A model generated the notes under the pieces. The model saw only the letters and a program-made list of their open reading frames with translations. It did not search any database and was not told the DNA's origin. The position numbers and the translations under genes are program-made. Shown piece by piece: positions 18,062 through 25,396 of a stretch of 38,774 nt of DNA; the first letter of the stretch is position 1; each line of letters starts with the position of its first letter. The DNA is from Rhodocyclaceae bacterium (GTDB taxonomy: Bacteria > Pseudomonadota > Gammaproteobacteria > Burkholderiales > Rhodocyclaceae): assembly GCA_024709955.1 (NCBI GenBank), contig JANJVS010000194.1, positions 1-38,774 of the forward strand, given 5' to 3'.

Positions 18062-18250
18062 TCAGCCGCCGGGCAGCGTCGCGCGCCCGCGCTTCGGCTC
18101 GAACTGTTCGCCGGCGGGCAGCAGGTGCAGGCGGATGCCCTGGGCGCCGACCATGTCGCTGTCGTACTGGTTGAGCCGGGCGCGACGCGCGTCGAAAATC
18201 TTGACGAAGCTGTCGCCCAGCACCTCCCAGCGGCCGTCGGGATGCTTCAG
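18062..18250 (-). CDS. Small hypothetical protein with a possible CTG start
   Basis: An open frame directly after the 194-residue protein encodes about 62 residues with protein-like composition (HPDGRWEVLGDSFVKIFDAR, then LNQYDSDMVGAQGIRLHLLP). No ATG, GTG or TTG is available near its start, but a CTG at 18250 overlaps the upstream TGA as CTGA, the same geometry as the ATGA and TTGA junctions elsewhere here. Alternatives are a programmed or sequencing frameshift adding this as a C-terminal extension of the upstream protein, or a longer ORF starting within that gene. I recognise no family. Confidence 0.5.
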   Translation of the reverse strand: MKHPDGRWEVLGDSFVKIFDARRARLNQYDSDMVGAQGIRLHLLPAGEQFEPKRGRATLPGG

Positions 18251-18831
18251 CGCGGCCGATCGCCGTCCTCGTACTGCTTGCGCAGGCGCGCCAGGCCCTG
18301 GCGGAAGGCCTCGGCGTCGCCGTAGTCGAAGAAATGCGGATAGCGCTCGTGGGCGGCCTTGAGGCGGCGCGCGTGCTTGATCGGACACCAGTACTGCTCG
18401 GTGCGCGCGGCCACCTCGCGGGTGTAGGCGGCGACGCCGTTGCCGTAGGAGCAGTAGAAGCAGTTGAACTTCTCGATGGCGTTGAGATAGGGCAGGCCCT
18501 CGCGGTCGAAGACGATGTAGTCGGCGCGCCGCACCTTGGGAATCTTGTAGATCGGGAAGCAGACCGCCTGGTAGAGCGTGACGAACAGGTCCATCAGCAG
18601 GAAGGGAATCCAGCCCGCGTAGATCACCGGGGCGGTGAGCAGCACCAGCAGGCGCGTGCGGCGCAGGAAGCGGAACAGCCCCATCTTGTAACGCCGCTGC
18701 TGGCGCAGGAACTCGCCCGCCAGTTCGGCGCGCTTCTGCTCGAACTCCTCGCGCCGCTGGCGGTACTCCTCCTCGATCTCGTCCTGCAGGGACTGGAGGC
18801 GGAGCAGCAGTTCATCGAGGTGCTGTTTCAT
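18247..18831 (-). CDS. Conserved hypothetical membrane protein with N-terminal coiled coil
   Basis: The 194-residue product has a long charged N-terminal helix (about 1-55, coiled-coil-like: LLLRLQSLQDEIEEEYRQRR) and one or two hydrophobic segments (about 60-100; LVLLTAPVIYAGWIPFLLMD). A cytosolic part contains a Cys-containing motif (EKFNCFYCSYGNGVAAYTRE, Cys-x-x-Cys) and a later CPIKH. The CxxC and following Cys/His could bind a metal. It follows the M48 protease by 31 bases and probably belongs to the cbpA operon. I cannot assign a function. Confidence 0.78.
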   Translation of the reverse strand: MKQHLDELLLRLQSLQDEIEEEYRQRREEFEQKRAELAGEFLRQQRRYKMGLFRFLRRTRLLVLLTAPVIYAGWIPFLLMDLFVTLYQAVCFPIYKIPKVRRADYIVFDREGLPYLNAIEKFNCFYCSYGNGVAAYTREVAARTEQYWCPIKHARRLKAAHERYPHFFDYGDAEAFRQGLARLRKQYEDGDRPR

Positions 18832-18862
18832 CGGAAATCACCGTGGTTGTGGAAGGTTGCCG

Positions 18863-19813
18863 CTACCACCAGTGACCACCGAGGCGCCAGCGCGGGGCGG
18901 AGCGTACAGGGAAAGCGTCGAAGCCGCCAGACGGCCAGGGCGCCACGATGTCCCAGGTCGGGCGCGGCGCCGGCTGCATCGCGCGCAGGCGGCGGATACG
19001 TTCCTCGGTGGCGGGATGGGTGCGCAGCCAGGAAGGTTCCGGATTACCCCAGCCCGGCAGCAGCAGTCCGCGCCAGGAGCGCCCGGCGCGGTCGATGCGC
19101 GCGAGCGCGCTCGCCAGCCCGAGCGGATCGCCGGTGAGGGCGGCGGCAGAAAGATCGGCGTCGAACTCGCGCACGCGCGAAAGGCCGAGCTGCGCCAGCA
19201 TGGCGATGTAGGGCGCGGCCCAGAGTAGCAGCAGCGCCGTCCAGTTGATCTCGGCGGCGCCGGCCAGCCACCAGGGCAGCGCGAGCAGGAGCAGCAACTG
19301 CCCGGCGAGGGCGTAGAGGCTGGTGAGCCGGCTGACGAAATCGGCGAGCCCCATGACGCGCAGATCGCCATGGGCGATGTGGGATACCTCGTGGGCCAGC
19401 ACGCCGGCGATCTCGCGCGGCGCGAGGGCGCGCAGCAGTCCGTCGGTGAGCGCGATCGCGGCGTTATCGCGTCGACCGAGGGCGAAGGCGTTGATGAGCG
19501 GACTGGCGACGTAATGCAGCGCCGGCACCGCCGGCAGCCCGGCGCGCGCGGCGATCTCCTCGACCAGGCGCCAGAGATCCGGAGCCTCCCAACGGCCGAT
19601 CGGCCGCGCGCCGTACAAGCGCAGGCCGAGGCGCATGCCGGCCGCCGGCTCGATCAGCAGCGCCAGCAGTCCCGCGCCGAGGGCGATCCACAAGCCGTCT
19701 CCGCCGAGCAGCAGCATGCCCGCCAGGGCGTTGATGCCAAGCAGCGTCGCGACCAGCAGCAGCGACTGCAGGCGGTTGGCCCAGGCGTGGCGCCGCCAGA
19801 CTTGGGTGTCCAT
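18863..19813 (-). CDS. M48-family membrane zinc metalloprotease (HtpX-like)
   Basis: The 316-residue protein has two N-terminal hydrophobic helices (about 17-55), the zinc site HEVSH (141-145), two further helices (about 165-205) and the third zinc ligand in SRVREFDAD (Glu216), the arrangement of HtpX. HtpX degrades damaged inner-membrane proteins. Its place after cbpA-cbpM and beside hsp20 genes supports a heat-stress role. It starts 15 bases after cbpM. Confidence 0.92.
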   Translation of the reverse strand: MDTQVWRRHAWANRLQSLLLVATLLGINALAGMLLLGGDGLWIALGAGLLALLIEPAAGMRLGLRLYGARPIGRWEAPDLWRLVEEIAARAGLPAVPALHYVASPLINAFALGRRDNAAIALTDGLLRALAPREIAGVLAHEVSHIAHGDLRVMGLADFVSRLTSLYALAGQLLLLLALPWWLAGAAEINWTALLLLWAAPYIAMLAQLGLSRVREFDADLSAAALTGDPLGLASALARIDRAGRSWRGLLLPGWGNPEPSWLRTHPATEERIRRLRAMQPAPRPTWDIVAPWPSGGFDAFPVRSAPRWRLGGHWW

Positions 19814-19828
19814 GCCGGCTCCTGACCG

Positions 19829-20137
19829 CTAGCCGAAGCCGCCGCGGCGCAAGCGGGCGCGCAGCGCGTCCATTTCCTCCAGTAGATCGGCCACCAGGGC
19901 GGCGAGTTCCGGTACCGCGTCGAAATCGCGCTCGATCTGGCGCATGCGCCGCGCGCGCGCCAGGGCGGCGCCGGAAAAGCGCCAGATGCCCGCGACGCTC
20001 TCGGCGTGCGGGAACAGGCCGGCGTCGAGATGGCGCATCAGCCAGGCGGGCTCGACGCGGCAGGCGGCGGCGACCTGTTCAAGGGTCAGCCAGCTGTCTT
20101 CCATGAGAGTGCCGATCAGAATCTCGTCGTCGCGCAT
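19829..20137 (-). CDS. cbpM: Chaperone modulator CbpM
   Basis: The 102-residue protein has a MerR-like N-terminal helix-turn-helix (WLTLEQVAAACRVEPAWLMR, then GIWRFSGAALARARRMRQIE) and a helical C-terminus (VADLLEEMDALRARLRR), matching CbpM. CbpM binds the J domain of CbpA and inhibits its co-chaperone and DNA-binding activity. It begins 3 bases after cbpA ends, the conserved pairing. Confidence 0.92.
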   Translation of the reverse strand: MRDDEILIGTLMEDSWLTLEQVAAACRVEPAWLMRHLDAGLFPHAESVAGIWRFSGAALARARRMRQIERDFDAVPELAALVADLLEEMDALRARLRRGGFG

Positions 20138-20140
20138 GGT

Positions 20141-21094
20141 TCAGCTCCTCCGCGGGCGGCGCGGGTCGAAGGCCAGCTCGCGCGCCATCGTTGCATAAAG
20201 CTCGCGCGCCCGCGGCGTGTCGGCCGGCGGCAGCACGATGCGGATGTCGAGCAGCAGGTCGCCCGGCGGATTGCCCGGCAGCCCCTTGCCGCGCACGCGC
20301 AATTGGCGCCCGTCCTGGGTACCTTCCGGAATGCGCAGCTTGAGCGCGCCGTCGGGCAGGTCCACGGCGACCACCGCGCCGAGCGCCGCCTCCCAGGGCG
20401 CCACCGGCAGGGTCATGCGCAGGTCGGCGCCGTCCACCGCCAGGCGCGCATGGGGGCGGAACTCGACCTCCAGCAGCAGGTCGCCGGCCGGCGCGCCGCC
20501 CGTGCCCGGCGTACCCTGCCCGGCGAGACGGATCACCTGGCCAGGCCGCACGCCTTGGGGAATCCGGACATTGAGGGTGCGCGTATCCACCGTCACGCGA
20601 CCGCCCGCGTCGAGACGCGGCACGCGCAGGTTGATCTGCCGCGTCGCGCCGTGCAGGCTGTCCTCGATGTCGAGCAGAACCTTGGCGTGATGGTCCTCGC
20701 CGCGCGCGTGGTAGTCCTGCCGCGCGCGGAAGGCGCCGCCCATGCCGCCCCCCATGCGGCCGAACAGCTCGGCGAAGAAGTCGCTGAACTCGGCCGCCTC
20801 GTGGGGCGAGAAGCCGCGGCCGGAGAACTCGAAGCCGGCATCCCAGCCCGGCGGCGGACGAAACTCCTGTCCCGGCCGGTAGCCCTGGCCGAGCTGGTCG
20901 TAGGCCGCGCGCTTCTCCGGATCGGCAAGCACCGCGTGGGCCTCGTTGATCTCCTTCATGCGCTGTTCGGCGTCCGGCTCCTTCGAGACGTCCGGATGGT
21001 ATTTGCGCGCCAGCTTGCGGAAGGCGGTCCTGATCTCCTCCGCCGTCGCATCGCGCCGGACGCCAAGGGTCTGGTAATAGTCCTTGTATTGCAT
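20141..21094 (-). CDS. cbpA: DnaJ-like co-chaperone / curved DNA-binding protein CbpA
   Basis: The 317-residue protein has an N-terminal J domain (about 4-70) with the HPD tripeptide (KYHPDVSKEPDAEQRMKEIN), a Gly/Phe-rich linker and two beta C-terminal substrate-binding domains, without the zinc-finger domain of DnaJ. This is the CbpA architecture. It stimulates DnaK and can bind curved DNA. It heads the minus-strand operon cbpA-cbpM-M48 protease and diverges from the hsp20 genes across a sigma-32-type promoter region. Confidence 0.94.
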   Translation of the reverse strand: MQYKDYYQTLGVRRDATAEEIRTAFRKLARKYHPDVSKEPDAEQRMKEINEAHAVLADPEKRAAYDQLGQGYRPGQEFRPPPGWDAGFEFSGRGFSPHEAAEFSDFFAELFGRMGGGMGGAFRARQDYHARGEDHHAKVLLDIEDSLHGATRQINLRVPRLDAGGRVTVDTRTLNVRIPQGVRPGQVIRLAGQGTPGTGGAPAGDLLLEVEFRPHARLAVDGADLRMTLPVAPWEAALGAVVAVDLPDGALKLRIPEGTQDGRQLRVRGKGLPGNPPGDLLLDIRIVLPPADTPRARELYATMARELAFDPRRPRRS

Positions 21095-21150
21095 CTGCGC
21101 TTCCCGGTTAGAGAAAAAGGCTGCGATATAAGTAAGGATACTCGGGCCCG

Positions 21151-21187
21151 CTTCAAGCTCTTGAACTTCCGCGCCGCAATCCCATAT
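21151..21187. promoter_or_regulatory. Divergent heat-shock (sigma-32) promoter region
   Basis: On the plus strand CTTGAA (21160-21165) and CCCATAT (21181-21187) are separated by 15 bases, a near-consensus sigma-32 promoter about 50 bases before the first hsp20 gene. The reverse-facing CTTGAAG (21157-21151) forms a palindrome with it (TTCAAG-CT-CTTGAA) and points toward cbpA, although its -10 is not convincing. Confidence 0.75.
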
Positions 21188-21240
21188 CGGCGACGTGGGC
21201 GCCGGAGCACAGCGCCATTCGTGATCCGAAAGGAGGAATC

Positions 21241-21675
21241 ATGTTCCATCGCAGCCTGTTTCCCCGCGACCTGTTCGCGGAACTGGACCGCCTGCAGCGT
21301 GAGATGCAGCAGGCCAACGAGTATTCGCCAAGCATCCGCGGCAGCGGGCGCGGCGGCTTTCCAGCGCTCAACGTCGGCGGCACGCCGCGGTCCATCGAGA
21401 TCTACGCCTTCGCGCCCGGCATCGATCCGGCCAGCATCGACGTGCAGCTCGAAAAAGGCGTGCTGACCATCGCCGGCGAGCGCCCGCCCGCGCCCCGCGA
21501 CGAGAAGACCGCCGTGCATATCGACGAGCGCTTCGCCGGCCGCTTCCGCCGCGTCGTCACCCTGCCCGACGACATCGACCCGAACGCCGTGGCCGCGAAG
21601 TACCGCGACGGCGTGCTGCACATCAGCATCCAGCGCCGCGCCGCCGCCCAGCCGCGTCGCATCGCCATCCAGTAA
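21241..21675 (+). CDS. Small heat-shock protein Hsp20 (alpha-crystallin), copy 1
   Basis: The 144-residue holdase has an alpha-crystallin domain (about 40-135): IEIYAFAPGIDPASIDVQLE, GVLTIAGER, FRRVVTLPDDIDPNAVAAKY and DGVLHISI, with a C-terminal basic tail. It binds unfolding proteins under heat. AGGAGG stands five bases before the ATG. A sigma-32-type promoter lies upstream, and the second hsp20 gene follows after 13 bases, so the two form an operon. Confidence 0.94.
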   Translation: MFHRSLFPRDLFAELDRLQREMQQANEYSPSIRGSGRGGFPALNVGGTPRSIEIYAFAPGIDPASIDVQLEKGVLTIAGERPPAPRDEKTAVHIDERFAGRFRRVVTLPDDIDPNAVAAKYRDGVLHISIQRRAAAQPRRIAIQ

Positions 21676-21688
21676 GGAGGACCGGACC

Positions 21689-22075
21689 ATGAACGAAACC
21701 GCCAACAAGACCGCTGATCAAGCCACCGCGGCGCCCCGGCCAGAAGCCGCCCTGCTGCCGCCGGTGGACGTCATCGAGGACGCCAACGGCATCACCCTCC
21801 ACGCCGACCTGCCCGGCGTGCCGAAGGACAAGCTGCACCTCCAGGTGGAGGCCGACACCCTGACCATCGAGGGGGAGGTGAGCCTGGCCATGCCCGAGGA
21901 CATGGAATCGACCCACGCCGAGGTGAGCCTGCCACGCTACCGCCGCGTCTTCAGCCTGTCGAAGGAGCTCGACACCGAGAAGGTGGCCGCCGAGTTCGAC
22001 CAGGGCGTGCTCAAGCTGCGCATCCCGAAGGTGGCGCACGCGCAGCCGAGGAAGATCGAAATCCGCGTCGAGTAA
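21689..22075 (+). CDS. Small heat-shock protein Hsp20 (alpha-crystallin), copy 2
   Basis: This 128-residue paralogue has a complete alpha-crystallin domain (DANGITLHADLPGVPKDKLH, LTIEGEVSL, YRRVFSLSKELDTEKVAAEF, GVLKLRIPK). The N-terminal arm is short and Ala/Thr-rich. Paired Hsp20 proteins often form mixed oligomers. AGGAGG precedes the start. A strong inverted-repeat terminator follows three bases after the stop. Confidence 0.94.
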   Translation: MNETANKTADQATAAPRPEAALLPPVDVIEDANGITLHADLPGVPKDKLHLQVEADTLTIEGEVSLAMPEDMESTHAEVSLPRYRRVFSLSKELDTEKVAAEFDQGVLKLRIPKVAHAQPRKIEIRVE

Positions 22076-22077
22076 GG

Positions 22078-22127
22078 AAACTCGGCGCCGATGGGACGGT
22101 GCACCGTCCCGCGAGCGCCGAGTTTTT
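22078..22127. terminator. Bidirectional terminator made of two inverted copies of the dispersed module
   Basis: The outer stem AAACTCGGCGC (22078-22088) pairs with GCGCCGAGTTT (22115-22125); inside it lies a perfect palindrome GGGACGGTGCACCGTCCC (22093-22110). A T5 run follows on the plus strand and an A-tract precedes, so it can end hsp20 transcription and that of the convergent gene at 22130. Each half resembles the 25-bp module (CACCGT to GCCGAGTTTT). Confidence 0.85.
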
Positions 22128-22129
22128 GC

Positions 22130-23938
22130 TTACTGGATCGTATAGACCTGTTTGTAGCGCCCGCCCTGCAGCATGTCGTTGAGTGCGCTGTCACCCATGC
22201 CACGGCCGTAGCCGAACCAGACCGTCGTGCCGACCAGGCCGGAGAGATCGAGGCCGTCGGTCAGCGTGATCGGCAGGGGCACGCTCGTGACCGCCGAGAC
22301 ATAAGGCAGGTATTGATCCGTCCAGCCGCCGGGCGTGAAGAAGAAGAAGTTTCCGCCCACCTGGGCCGCGACGTAGAACGACACGCCGCCAGCCAGATCG
22401 CTCGCCGGCGCCGACATGCCGCCCAGGGTCAGGGTACGCGCCGTCAGCGCGCCGCTCGCCGTAACCGTGCCGTCGAGGATGGTCGTGGCTGGCGTCGCCT
22501 CCGGATCGAGACTGGCGAGATACATGCCCACGACCCAAGACTCGGTGTAACGGCCGGTGGCGAGCGAGGTGGCGTCGAAGCTCGCCGAATCCTCGAACGA
22601 ACCCGCGACCATCAGCTTGCCGCTGGCGCTCTGCGCCATGGCGTAGCCGAAATCGTCGCCGCTGCCACCGCCGCCGCTCTTGACCCAGAGATAGCCGCCG
22701 CTGGCCGCGTCGAACTCGGCGACGAACACATCCCCTTTATTGAGCGAGGTCAGGGTGAAGCCGCCGAAGCTGGTCTCCGCCGTGTAGTAGCCGCTCGCCA
22801 CCGGATTGCCGTTGCCGCGCACGAGCAGGCCGTAGACTCCCGCATGCCCGGCCAGCGTGGCGCTCGCCGGATTGCCGGCCTGCTGCGCCCAGAGGAAGTT
22901 GCCCGAACCGTCGAGCTTGGCGACGAAGGCCACATAGGAACTCTTCGCCGCCGTCAGGAAAGTGCCGCCGAAGGTGGCGGAGTAGGCGAACTGCCCGCCG
23001 ACATAGACGTTGCCAGCGCTGTCGACGGCGAGTGCGCGCGCCGAGTCGAAGCTGCCGCCCTGGATGCTGCGCGCCCACTGCCACTGGCCGTCGCGGTCGA
23101 GCTTGGCGACGAAGGGATCGCCGGAGGAGGTCACCGTCAGCGTCGAACCGCCGAAGCTCGCCGTGCCCTGCGCCATGGCGGCGACGATGTCGCCGGCGAT
23201 GAAGACATTGCCGCTGCCGTCGCTGGCGACCGCATAAGCATTGTCGCCATCCTCGCTGCCGCCGCCGCGCGCCCAGGCGAGCTGGTCGAAGGCCTTGTTG
23301 ATCTTGAAGACGAAGGCGTCACTGCCGGCGGAGTCGCCGCCGGTCGCCGCCAGCGACGCGCCGAGCACGCTGGCGGTCTTGGTGAATGCGCCGGCGACCA
23401 GCAGGCTGCCCTCCGCGTCAAGCGCCAACGCCTTGCCGTACATCGAGCCGCTGCCGCCATGGGTCAGCACGCGCGCGAACTGCCCCGTGCCCGCGTCGGC
23501 GGCGGCGAGGAAGAACGCGGCCTGGTAGGTCGCGCTCGCCGCCAGTGGATGGCCGTTGAAGTTGGCGCCATAGACGCAGTGGCCGGTGAGGAAGACCTCG
23601 TCGCCGTCGGTCGCCACCCCGCCCGCGCCGCAGGACATGCCGCCCGCCGCCACGGCCCAGAGCACCGTGCCGGCGCTGTCGTACTTGGCGAGGAACACGT
23701 CGCTATAGCCCGGCGTGCTGGTCAGCGTATTGGCGCCGAAACTCACGCTGCCGCTGTAGGTGCCGGTCACGTAGGTGTTGCCGGCGGCATCCGTCGCCAC
23801 CGCCGTCGCCGTGGCGGTCGAAGATGCGGCGGAAACATTCGCCTGCCGCGCCCAGGTCCAGGACTGTGTCGCGGCAAGGCCCATGCCCGCCCACAAACCG
23901 CACAGGGCGAACAAAATCGATGCGACTGCACGTTTCAT
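22130..23938 (-). CDS. SBBP-repeat (beta-propeller-like) exported protein
   Basis: The 602-residue protein has a signal peptide (MKRAVASILFALCGLWAGMG to LAAT) followed by about seven repeats of the SBBP type, each with a GNxYVxG or GxxFxAG strand, an FG block, and FVAKLD..G...WA. Examples are AGNTYVTGTYSGSVSFGANT and AGNVYVGGQFAYSATFGGTF. The last 120 residues form a separate beta-rich domain (TILDGTVTASGALTARTLTL to the terminal QVYTIQ) seen at the ends of secreted proteins in betaproteobacteria. The ATG at 23938 is set by AGGAGG eight bases upstream; a GTG at 23944 is too close to that site. Function is unknown; surface or periplasmic display is likely. Confidence 0.82.
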   Translation of the reverse strand: MKRAVASILFALCGLWAGMGLAATQSWTWARQANVSAASSTATATAVATDAAGNTYVTGTYSGSVSFGANTLTSTPGYSDVFLAKYDSAGTVLWAVAAGGMSCGAGGVATDGDEVFLTGHCVYGANFNGHPLAASATYQAAFFLAAADAGTGQFARVLTHGGSGSMYGKALALDAEGSLLVAGAFTKTASVLGASLAATGGDSAGSDAFVFKINKAFDQLAWARGGGSEDGDNAYAVASDGSGNVFIAGDIVAAMAQGTASFGGSTLTVTSSGDPFVAKLDRDGQWQWARSIQGGSFDSARALAVDSAGNVYVGGQFAYSATFGGTFLTAAKSSYVAFVAKLDGSGNFLWAQQAGNPASATLAGHAGVYGLLVRGNGNPVASGYYTAETSFGGFTLTSLNKGDVFVAEFDAASGGYLWVKSGGGGSGDDFGYAMAQSASGKLMVAGSFEDSASFDATSLATGRYTESWVVGMYLASLDPEATPATTILDGTVTASGALTARTLTLGGMSAPASDLAGGVSFYVAAQVGGNFFFFTPGGWTDQYLPYVSAVTSVPLPITLTDGLDLSGLVGTTVWFGYGRGMGDSALNDMLQGGRYKQVYTIQ

Positions 23939-23991
23939 ATCCACATCCTCCTTTCCATCATCATAGCCCGGCCACGGCGCGGGAGAAGGCG

Positions 23992-24131
23992 CACCGTGCC
24001 GCGATCCGCTACGGCGAGGATTCGCAGCGGCGAGGAGAGCGTACTTTGCTCGACCGCCCTGCTGCGCAGGGGCTTCATCAGAGCGCCTCTTGCTCGACCG
24101 CCTTGTAGCGCAGTTGTTCCATCAGCGCCGG
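23992..24131 (+). repeat. Approximately 80-bp dispersed element, one full and one partial tandem copy
   Basis: It starts CACCGTGCCGCGATCCGCTA, continues with a CGGCGAGGAGAGCGTACTTT block and then GCTCGACCGCC, TGCGCAG and GCTTCATCAGAGCGCC. A second partial copy (about 24088-24131) repeats CTTGCTCGACCGCCTTGTAG and ends CATCAGCGCCGG. Related copies lie at 30506-30573 and 37651-37735. It occupies the gap between the SBBP protein start and the ZIP transporter stop. Confidence 0.8.
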
Positions 24132-24141
24132 CTTTCCGGGT

Positions 24142-25086
24142 TCAGCCCAGCGTGGTGTCGAGCACCATCATGAGCGCGAAGCCGACCATGAGGCCGAGGG
24201 TGGCCGGGGTCTGATGGCCGTTGCGGTGGGTCTCGGGAATCACCTCGTGGGAGACGACGAAGATCATCGCGCCGGCGGCGAGGCCGAGGCCGACCGGGTA
24301 GGCGACCGCGAGGCCGCTCGACAGGCCGATACCGAGCAGCGCGCCAACGGGTTCGAGCAGGCCGCTGGCGGCGGCGACCAACACGGAGAGCAGCGCGGAA
24401 AAACCGGCGCCGCGCAGCGCCAGCGCCACCGCCAAACCCTCGGGGATGTCCTGCAGCGCGATGGCCGTGGTGAGCGGCAGGCCGACGCTCATGTCGCCCT
24501 GGGAAAAGCTCACGCCGATGGCCATGCCCTCGGGCAAGTTGTGCAGGGCGACGGCGAAGACGAACAGCCAGATGCGCCCGCAGCGCTCGTGGCCGGGGCC
24601 GCAGGGGCCGGTCTTGTCATGCTCGTGGGGCGTGAAGGCGTCGAGACCGAGCATCAGCAGCACGCCGAGGGCCATGCCGGCGACGACGACGGCGGCGCCG
24701 AGGCCCTTGTGACCGAGGATCTCCGTGCCGGCCGCCAGCCCCGGCAGCAGCAGCGAGAAGGCGCTGGCCGCGAGCATCATGCCGGCGGCGAGGCCGAGCA
24801 GGCTGTCCTCGACGCGCTGCGGCAGGCCGCGCAGCACCAGTGCCGGCAGGGCGCCGAGGGCGGTGGCGGCGAAGCCCGCCGCGCCGCCGAGCAGGGCGTA
24901 GCGCAGGCCGGCGGCGGCCTCGCCGGCGGCGATCTGGAGCAGGCTCTGGACCAGCAGGGCGAGCACCGCGAGCAGCCCGACGGCGAGACCCAGCGCGGCA
25001 AAGCCGTGGCTGCGCGCATGGGCGCGGAAGGCGTCGAGCCAATGGCCCGCCGGCGGCGGGACGGTTTGCGCGAGTTCGTTTTGCAT
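24142..25086 (-). CDS. ZIP-family divalent metal transporter
   Basis: The 314-residue membrane protein has about eight helices and the ZIP metal-site motifs HNLPEGMAIG (helix 4) and QDIPEGLAVALAL (helix 5), with a His/Cys-containing cytoplasmic loop (TPHEHDKTGPCGPGHERCG) between helices 3 and 4 that could sense or buffer metal. It imports zinc, iron or manganese; which one is not readable. The N-terminal segment before the first helix is longer than in minimal members. No regulator adjoins it. Confidence 0.92.
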   Translation of the reverse strand: MQNELAQTVPPPAGHWLDAFRAHARSHGFAALGLAVGLLAVLALLVQSLLQIAAGEAAAGLRYALLGGAAGFAATALGALPALVLRGLPQRVEDSLLGLAAGMMLAASAFSLLLPGLAAGTEILGHKGLGAAVVVAGMALGVLLMLGLDAFTPHEHDKTGPCGPGHERCGRIWLFVFAVALHNLPEGMAIGVSFSQGDMSVGLPLTTAIALQDIPEGLAVALALRGAGFSALLSVLVAAASGLLEPVGALLGIGLSSGLAVAYPVGLGLAAGAMIFVVSHEVIPETHRNGHQTPATLGLMVGFALMMVLDTTLG

Positions 25087-25253
25087 GGCCGCAAGCCTAG
25101 CGGCTTCGGCGGCGAAAGAAAACGAAAAAAACCCTATCGCGCCGATACCCCGATTCGATTGGACGCCGCCGGCGTTCTCGGCTCAAATGCCGCAAGCCGG
25201 CGCGGAACTCATCGCCCGCCGGACGATCCATGGATGGACACAGGGAGGCGATC

Positions 25254-25391
25254 ATGAACGGACAAACGACACACCGGTGGCTCGACAGCTTCATCCATGC
25301 CGTCGCGTTCCTCGGCCACGGCCTGGCCGGGACCGGCGCGGAAGACGCGCGCGCGGCGCGGCTTGAGAAATGCCGCGCGCGCCGCATCTGA
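25254..25391 (+). CDS. Small ORF of 45 residues upstream of the ChaN-type gene
   Basis: An ATG at 25254 with GGGAGG five bases upstream opens a 45-residue frame (MNGQTTHRWLDSFIHAVAFL, then GHGLAGTGAEDARAARLEKC). It stops 5 bases before the lipoprotein start at 25397. The good ribosome binding site and tight spacing suggest a real leader or coupled small protein. No family recognised. Confidence 0.5.
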   Translation: MNGQTTHRWLDSFIHAVAFLGHGLAGTGAEDARAARLEKCRARRI

Positions 25392-25396
25392 ACCGC

